DNA from: Phoronis ovalis
Lineage: Eukaryota > Phoronida > Phoronidae
DNA: 25,788 nucleotides
Direction: 5' to 3'
Assembly: GCA_028565635.1 (NCBI GenBank)
Contig: JAOXYB010054945.1
Span: 1-25,788 of the forward strand
Shown here: positions 10,300 to 19,400 of the stretch, one piece after another
Position numbering within the stretch: position 1 is the first letter of the stretch
Layout: each line of letters starts with the position of its first letter
The notes under the pieces: model-generated
Told to the model about the DNA's origin: nothing
Databases searched by the model: none
What the model saw: only the letters and a program-made list of their open reading frames with translations
Position numbers and translations under genes: made by a program

Positions 10300-12854
10300 A
10301 GCGGTATGTCGTCAAGTGGTAAGAATACTCCTTACAATGCTGAAAATCTTATCATATATAGATCTCACTTTAATAAGCTCTTAGAAATCAAATACCAATG
10401 AAATAAAGACTATTTAGTTAGGAAGAGACGATTCATGAAGTGCCAGAAGCAAAGGAAAATTGATTTCCGTTTAAAGTGTTCACTCAAGAGAGGGATGTGA
10501 TAGCTTGCTATAGGGAAAATGAACATCTGCGAAGCAACGCAGGATTTTCTACACCGTACAAATTTTCAAACAAAAAAATATCATTATCAAGACGTTTATT
10601 GTTCACATTTACAATTCATGAGACATGAACTGACTGGTTTTTGTTATCCACAAATAATAGGTTTCAACAAAAATAAGCAAATTTGTGCTAGGAAACAGTG
10701 ACATCTAGCCGCGACATTAATGTTGACCTCAGTACAGATCGTGTTATTTACTGTATCAATTAAGTTGTTTCTAATTAATTTATGTAGTTTGTTCTTACTA
10801 TTTGTCTTCCTCCACAATTAAATAAAGATCAATGTTACAACTGATGTCTATTTTAGGTAATATTCTAATGAACAGTTTTTCTAACAGTATAATATTTTAT
10901 GCACATTGTAAGTGTCGATTCATGGAAGAGGACGCGCCATATTATTTTAATAACATATTAAAATATGTAAATCCTATTATGTGCAATTATTAATCGTAGA
11001 TTTCTTCAGGTGTCCTCCTCTTACTTACGCTTTACATAACGTTCTTCCACATAAAATGTGCATCGCAAATGGTTTCCCTTTTATTTCTAAAATATGACAT
11101 CTAATTGAAAATAATTAATCGTGGCATAAAAAGGTGGTTTTAATTTTCACAAGTGGAGATTATAAAAAAAAAATATTTTCGTTTTTTTTTGCGAAACGAT
11201 AGTCGTCAGGCGACATCTCGTGACTTAGTAAAATTTGGTGTACCGTTTTTTGTTGTAGACGGCAGTGGTATAATAGGACATTGAATTATGTAAAGACAAC
11301 TTGCATTAGATTGAAATTCATTATATTGTAATTTAGTTTACAAAAATATACATAACATTTTAAAATACCTGTGCCCATGAGCATTGATTGCAAACAATAT
11401 TTTGAACATTTTAAAACAGAAAATTTATAATTATCCTTAATTTAAAATCAAGTATAATCTGATGTCACACTCCTGAATGGCATCTGCATCTGTATACAGA
11501 ATTGACAGATTGAAAGTGTTTCTTGACAGACAAGCTATTATAATTATAGTAGTTGGTCCCACAGCTCAATTGTGAAAACTGAATAATTAAATGACCAGCC
11601 CATAAGGCACAGTCAATACACTATTTTTGATTTTTTTAGTAACAGGCGACTTGACACCTTGGACTTCATACTTGAATACTAATATGCCTAAACACTATAT
11701 AATATATACTTTTAACAACACTACTTATCAATTATCCATATTTCAGATCTAAATACAAATACTGTTGTCACAGGCAGTGAGATTAGACTTGTGAGATGCC
11801 AATTAAAAATCATTGTCAACTAACGTTTTTGAGGGAAAGTATACTAAAGAAAGACCTATCACATATCTTGTGCAAATTCATCCTAAAACTGCTCCAATAA
11901 ATCATACAAGTCTATCAAGTGTGGTAATTTTATTGCCAAAAGTCCATTTTAATAATTACAGCATGACCAACCTTTGTTTCTCCATAGTTCAAGAACTGAT
12001 GGGAATTGAAGGTAATAAACTTTAATGTCTTTTGAATGTAATGTCAATTTAACTCGAAACTTGCTACAAAGGTACTTGTTGGAACATTCCTTTTTGATGT
12101 CCCAATCAGATTTAGCACCAAATACCAAATATGATAGGGACAAAGATAATTTACATCCCTCTAAACTATAAGAAGGATTACTAATTTTTAAATGAATTAA
12201 ATTTTCTAATAAGTTACGTCTGTTACATCACTGGAACCAGAGATTCATTACAATGAATACCAACAAATTGGGACCAAAAACCTCTTCTCACAGATTCACA
12301 AATTAAAGCAAAATTACATTTTGCCTGATATGATTGTTGCTTCACTCCCTATCCAGTACTTGGATATGTTTGACACACGATACACCATACTGTGTTATAT
12401 TGCATGTATAAGTGTACCTAAGAAATGTTAGTTCAGTTTGTTATTTGAACAAGTATAATTTAAATTTTAGCATTTTAACATGTTTTTCACTTAAATTAAT
12501 ATCACGTGTAATGGGCACTAAACTTTACATCAATGCCAGAAGCAATCACTGAGTTCAAAGCAGATCCCTAAGCTCCATTATTTAGAACTGATGTCATGGT
12601 ATACATGCAAGAGACATTATCCTAAAATATTTCTTCACTACATAGAACAGGCAATCAATACTACACTTGTCATCTGTTTAATTAAGGAAAACATTGAGGC
12701 CCTAACTCTTCTACAGGTTAAAAGATTTTTTTGGCATCCCTCATATTACAAAAATGAATTAAACGTACAAAATAAAATTTAAATTTCATGAATTACAGAT
12801 TTTTGTCATTTTCAAAGCAGTCATAATAATTTATAACTTGATATCTTATTGTTG
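10300..12854. other. Gap between gene A and gene B, nothing recognised
   Basis: This lies upstream of the receptor signal-peptide exon and downstream of the transporter stop, both on the minus strand. It should hold the gene A promoter and 5' UTR and perhaps gene B transcription termination. Sequence is AT-rich with several short ORFs that lack protein-like composition. No clear TATA or CpG feature was found. Confidence 0.55.
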
Positions 12855-12862
12855 GTGGAAAC

Positions 12863-13267
12863 CCGGGGGGGGGGGGGTACTCATGGTTTTTGACTACGGG
12901 GATGTGCCGCCCAACCCAATCCAAAATATTAACTTGTGGTAGCAAACCCAAATCGAATTTTTTTGAAATATAAGGGTAGCAAAAACATTTTATGAAATAT
13001 AAGGGTAGCAATCCAAAATTTTAAAATATTTGAGTATGGCAATCTATTTTTACACAAACTGACTGATACAAACCAAATTGCAAAATCTATTTATTTATGT
13101 ATACAAACCTAAAAATAATCCAAATTATTTGTTATACAATGGATAGCTAAATTTTTTGAATTTCTTTACAGGTCGCAATCCAAAAATACATTTAAGTTTA
13201 CAATCCAAATCCAAAATTTTCAACTGGGTTGCACACCCCCACCAAAAAATAACTTGAGTACCCCCGT
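12863..13267. mobile_element. hAT-like MITE, family 1, copy in gene B 3' region
   Basis: This copy has the same ends and interior as the one at 4181, with a target duplication GTGGAAAC (12855-12862 and 13268-13275). It starts about 33 nt after the stop codon of the SLC17A9-like gene and includes a run of 13 G. It probably forms most of the 3' UTR. Confidence 0.85.
13090..13095 (-). promoter_or_regulatory. Candidate polyadenylation signal AATAAA inside a MITE
   Basis: On the minus strand, AATAAA lies about 205 nt after the stop codon of the SLC17A9-like gene, inside the transposon copy 12863-13267. I noticed no other AATAAA between the stop and this site. Use of the signal is inferred. Confidence 0.4.
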
Positions 13268-13300
13268 GTGGAAACAATAAAGTAATGTAAACCAATGTGT

Positions 13301-13470
13301 TTAAATGATCTTTTTTCCTGTGCCAAATATAATATATACCACCCATCCGGCCACACACACTGCAGCAGTCTGATTGAAAACCGCGCTCCAACTTTTAGTA
13401 GCTTCTAAGATATGACCAGCAATGTATACACCGACAAAGCCCGGGACTGCACCAGCCATATTCATTAAAC
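13301..13470 (-). CDS. SLC17A9: SLC17A9-like last coding exon: TM11-TM12 and stop
   Basis: This exon follows acceptor atgatttatttcag and ends at TAA (13301-13303). It encodes GLMNMAGAVPGFVGVYIAGH, ILEATKSWSAVFNQTAAVCV and AGWVVYIIFGTGKKII. The pattern G-x-x-N-x-A-G-A and the (S/G)W...F loop match the SLC17 C-terminal half. The C-terminal tail is short, ending just after TM12. Confidence 0.93.
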
Positions 13471-16400
13471 CTGAAATAAATCATAATGAACATAAAACAG
13501 TAAAGCATTTAGCTTAACACAGATACTCGAAATTCCTTAATATTCATTTGACACAAAATAGCGCTCTACAGGTGAAGTCATGCCTTTGCTTTGCTAAATG
13601 AACGACTTATTTAAATGAACCTGATAAATGCATACCTAATTTATAGGCAATTAATCCTGTGAGTGCTTTGCACCTTCTGATAATCTGACAGTTCTGATTT
13701 CGTGTTGAATAGTTAAAGTGATTCCACTTCGAAATTTTAAATCTCTACACAGTAAGTAAATCCAACCATCTGAGTTCCTACATGTATATCTGGATATTTG
13801 ATCTCTTTCTATAGAAATTCGCCTTCCACTTACTCCAATAATTAAGGACTGTTCCAGTAAAAAAAGTGGGGGAGGGGTGGGAAGGCACTTTCATTTTATA
13901 CCCACCACCCATAATTTTTAATTAGCTTGTAATGCAACCACCCATAATTCTGAACACAACCACCCACAATTTTTTATTTCAACTGCCTTCCCCCCCCTCC
14001 CCCACTTTTTTTACTGGAACAGCCCTAATTGAAATATCCCAGATGGTATGCAGAAAAATATCCTAACGATTAGCTTTCTCCATGATTTTTTTTTCATCAT
14101 GAGTATCATGTAAAAAAGCACCACCTGTGTGCTGGTGCCTACAAACAATTCATGATATTTGGCAAAAAGCCTTAGTGTAGGCAGCAAACTCATGGAGATC
14201 CTATCTGATGGGCATTCTACTTTTCATTCTTCAATGCAAGTTTGTATGAGACCTGCTTGTTGGAAAAACTTTTAAAAACCTGACATTCTATTTCCATAAT
14301 ATTTAATATGAAAGCGTCTAACTTTCATACAAATGCATACACACTACATACTCACCAAACACAGAACCAGAATATTTAGGCGCTATGTCTGTTGGATTGC
14401 ACAAAATTCCACTGTTATGAAAGCCCGAACACGCTATTGCCATCGCCATACAAAAAAGCGCTCCTTCATAATGCGTTACAAATGAAATCAGCACCAAAAA
14501 GAATGCAAGACCCAGCAGTGCCACAGTCTAGAAAATATGATATTTAGTCACTATAATCAGTAATTAGATTTTTCATGTAGCTGGGGTTGATTTCTCAAAA
14601 GTTATCGTATTTTAGACCAAATAATTAAAACCTTGTTTAACGGGTACAACTGCTTCAAATTTTGGTGTTTTCACTTTTAGTATTTTTTTTAATAAACCTT
14701 GTTCAACGTTTAATAGTCTTAAGACTGTCGTAAGATAGCTTTGAGAAACCACCCAAGCTATTACCTCACACCACTGATACACATTAAGAAATAATATTAC
14801 ATGACTATAAAAAATTCTTAAGAAAATCAAAAATTGGTTTTCAAGTGTTAGAATCAAAGAAATAGAAGGTATATTGTTATTAGCAAAAATGACACACAGC
14901 CTATGACTATGTGTCTATGCACTGTGTGCAATGGGCATAATAAAGGGCATAGTACAACATAATGTGCCACGATAAAAACACTATACCATAGGGGAGTCGC
15001 ACTTTATTGCAAACAGTAGTAAATGTATGTTCTTCATGGTTACATTATTTACAATTCGACACATACATGATAGTGGACCAATACCTTAGAAAATTCTGTA
15101 TAAATATTGCCATACTTACTGTCATAATTTTTCTAACTAACGTCACTGACATTCCTACAAGAAAAAAAAACAATTATCATTACAGCCACACGTGTATACT
15201 GAGATAAATGTGAATGAGACAACTGTCAAGTTGAAGAGAGGTAGCCACACAAAATATTTTTTCTGTCAGCTCTTTTTCAAGCAACAAAAGTAAATTTATA
15301 AGATTTTCAATTTCCTGGGGGTCCGGCTCAAATTAATGGTGGTACGCATGTGAGTGAACAAAAGTGCGCAAAAAAGGTGTTTTTTGAGAACAAAGCATGT
15401 TAACGCGCATTACACATACAAAAGTTACATACAAAGGGTACCTTATTTGATTAACTGCATGTGTTTAGGGTATCGAAAACTTCCTCTCTAAAGTTAATTT
15501 GTGACTGTCTTTTGTTTCAGAGGTTCGAATGGAAATTCCCATAATTCCTTTTTCCGGGAATTTTCCAAAAAATATTCTCAACGCATTTAGGATATCTAAA
15601 CTTTCTTCCAGTCAGTCAAATTAAAGGTTTAAAATTTTAAAATGAGAAAATGCATTTAGGGGCTTTTTCAAAAACCCATTCAAACACATGAGTACCAGCC
15701 CGGGGGGCAGTCAATATGAAAGTGGGTACACATGTTCCAACAAAATTTCACGTGAAAGAGAATGTTTTCGAACCATTGGTGTGTAACACGCGTTACGCGC
15801 TTAGGGTCTGTTTTTTGATTAAAATCACGAAAAGGGGTGGGTTTTTGGAGGTGTGACACTTCGTTAGGGGTGTTTTTTCCCAAAAGTCACTTCCTTAGGA
15901 GTGTAATTTTTCAAAAAACTCACTTCCTCAGGGGTGTATTTTTTGCAGAATTTCACAACGTTAGGGGCTTTTTTGAAAAGCCATGTTGGAACATGGGTAC
16001 CCAATTTCATATTGACTGCCCGCCCCTGGGTACCAGCAAATATACTTGAGTGGGGTTCAATTCATTAATAATAAAATACACTAGCTTTTAGTTACCTCTT
16101 GCTATTAGAGTATCAGCTAACCATCCACCAAATATTGCAGCTGGAATGGTAACAGCCCATGGAACAACATTAAACACCCAACCCTGAAACAATAAGTACA
16201 CTAGCTGAAGCATGGACATTACTCCAGACAGCATGAGGCACCAAATTATTAGTTGATCACACGTAGGTACTTTCCAACCTTTCTTCCCGGATAAGGGGTG
16301 ACCACTAGGCCAGTGTATAATTATATAAATGATACAATATGCAAACAAAACAAAATATGATTCAAACAAAATACAGCAACTGATACTATATACAAATTGA

Positions 16401-19400
16401 TAATGAAACATAGTGAACAGAAACAAGCAAATATAAACAAAATATTAAATATAACCTATTTACCACGAAGTAAAGTTTTATTTTAACCAAGCTTTTAGCA
16501 CCTACAAAGGACTTCCTGGGAGGGAAAAGTGGGCCAAAAATAGATTCAATTTATACTGAGTTCGGAGTATGCAAAATATAGTAACTGGAAATTAATATTG
16601 AACCATAAATGAACAGAAACAAGTCAAACATTTATAAAAATTCCAAAAAAACTAAAATAATCTATTTATTATATAACAACCTACAAAGGACTCTATAAAT
16701 ATGTTGGTACCCAGAACATTCGAATAAAACAAACTATTACCATGAGCAACATGTCCTATATATACACAATATAACACAGTATATAACACAGTTACACGAT
16801 CCAAAAATATTACCATAAGCAACATGTCCTATATATACACAATATAACACAGTTACACGATCCCAAAACTATTACCATGAGCAACATGTCCTATATATAC
16901 ACAATATAACACAGTTACACGATCCAAAAATATCTCATTTCACAGTAAATTGAAACCCACCTTAGAATCTACAAAGTTCTCTTTGAAATATGTTGGTAAC
17001 CATGACAACAGTATAGAGAAAGCATTAGACTCAGCAACATGTCCAATGAGCAGAGCCCTAAAAAAACACAAACACTGTTCCAACATTGAACACACTAATC
17101 CTGCATATCCTAGTACCCCGCCGACAGGTTTGCTGACGATTGTTCAATTGACCTTAAAAAACAGGTCAAGATCATGTACAAAATGTGAAGTCAACCAGCA
17201 GATTCTCACTGGGCTATATGATATAGATTATAGACTGCTCTACTAGATAAGCCTGAATTGTTATCAAGTGCACTTCATACAGATTTCAAACTTTAACCAC
17301 TGAATCCTTAAAAAAATCCAGAGGGCCAAACCAGGCGGGTGGCCTCTTAGTGTATGGAGTTGAAGGAGATATATGTCGCCGGCTCAAATATCTTGTTTGA
17401 TGAATTTTGTTATGTTTTGGGGCCCTCTTAACACACCTGCGGCACACTTTGAGAATAATTGTTGAGGCCAAGTCACGAATTCAATTGGAAAGGTACATTT
17501 TAGGTCTCCAGAAAATAACGTACAAATATCTCATAGAACAAATAACATTAGAACAACTGAACATTAAAAAACACTGAAATTTTGGGGTATGTTTCGAAAT
17601 TTTTGCTATATTTTGGTATTCATATTTCCACATTTTTGAGTTGAGCCAAAATTTTACCCTCAGTAGCATCCACCTCACAAAATATAACCAAGAGACCCCC
17701 AGAGATCCAAATATGCTTTGTCAGTCTTGAGATGATTCAAAACAGTCTTTCAGAGTTGACTATTGTGGTCTACAACTTTTTCCACTTGTAGCAAAATGAG
17801 GACTCAATTATTATAAGTTTCTCTGTGTCCCTTAGCAGCTGGTTTTTCTATGAAAATACTGTGTTAAGTATGGACAAAGATATAAGCTTAATATCACAAC
17901 CAATATATTGCTAACATAAGGGGCTTTTCTAATAAATTTATATTGCACGACAATTGTATATACCGTAGTAAGAATTGAAATCATATTGCAAATACTCTGA
18001 TTCAGCTTGCTTTTGCTTTATTTTTTAGTTTGATGCAGTGAATTATGTACTGTTGCTTCAAAACAGGATATAACTGATTCTACACATCGGCAACATAATT
18101 TTCCCAAAGTTCGCCCCTTTTCCAAAAGAACACCCAGTGATCTTTCACTATATGATCATGAAAACCCATAAAAAGAGCTATAGATTTTCTTATAGTTCAC
18201 CCTAAGCGTAGTTATAGAAACCCCTGGTTTAATTTGAAAATATTTTTAAACAAATAATTGGATTTTAGTATTAATTTTCTATGATTGTACATCAATGGAA
18301 TATTTTTCCCACACATACAAACCTTGTTCTCTATGACATCACAAAATATTGCATTATAATGACAGGGCTTCAAGCCAAATGCTCAATTGCCCATAATTTC
18401 AAAATGAATCGAGCAATTTTAATAATTTGTTTTGGAAATTATTCTCTAAGATATCAAAACCCACCAGAGCACCTACAAAGGATTCCTCGAAATATGTTGG
18501 TAACCATGACAACAGAATATAATGAGCATTAGTCATGGAAACATGTCCAATAATTAATCCCCTACAAAATAGAGGCACTGGTCGGGCAGTAAACAAGCTG
18601 ATCAGTTGAACAAAGCACAGTACCGACACCACCAGAGCTCTTTGGAGATGATGAAGGGGGCCAACAAGCAAGATGATCTCGACTAGCTGTTCATGGGACA
18701 AAGACATAGATAAAATTTTGACTGTTGATATGCATGGACTAAATTAACACCTAGACATGAGGATCAACTTTTAGTTGATCATACAGAGGTGCCTTCCAAC
18801 CTTTCTTACAGGATGAGGAATGATCACTATATTTCAAAATATGCAAATACAAAAAAAACAAAATATGTGCAAAACAAAATATAATAATTGAAAATCAATA
18901 GTGAACCATAGTGCACTCTAACAAGTCAAAAATTTATAAAAATGCCAAAAACTAATTAAAATAATCCATTTATTATATTATATACCAACTCAGCCTGCTA
19001 ACAACCTACAAAGGACTCTGTGAAATGTGTTGGTAAAATAAAAACAAACTAATACTTTGAACAACATGTCCAATATATACACAATATAACACAGTTATAC
19101 AGTCCCTGCATTGAGAAAATATCTCATTTCACAGTAAATTAAAACCCACCTTAGAAGCTACAAAGGTCTCTTTGAAATATGTTGGTAACCATGACAACAG
19201 TATAAAGAAAGCATTAGACTGAGCAACGTGTCCAATGAGCAGAGCCCTAAAAAACAAACACTGTTCCAACATTGAACAAACTGTTCCTGTGTATCCTAGT
19301 ACCCTACCGCCACGTTTGTGATAACTGATTATTTGATCATAAAAAACAGGTCAAGATCATTCACAGCATGTGAAGTCAACAATCAAGACAAGACAGTGAG

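Larger units (their letters stand above)
16249..18770. repeat. Duplicated unit 1 (relics, V5, spacer, V4)
   Basis: This begins at TTAGTTGATCA (16249) and is colinear with the unit at 18772-20830. Shared landmarks are TTCCAACCTTTCTT, the relic exon, the V5/V3 exon, GAAGGAGATATRT, CCAAGAGACCCCC, the TGCTTTRTTTTATTTTTTAG-like tract, the V4/V2 exon and TCATGGGACAAAGAC. Confidence 0.8.

Noticed and set aside
15837-16049. 70-codon plus-strand ORF with repeats (HFLRSVIF, HFLRGVFF)
   Set aside because: Lies wholly within the inner MITE and reads its 33-bp internal repeats.
18399-18707. 102-codon minus ORF taken as one long exon
   Set aside because: Only the 97 nt at 18465-18561 are exon; the remainder reads through the acceptor tract and donor into intron.
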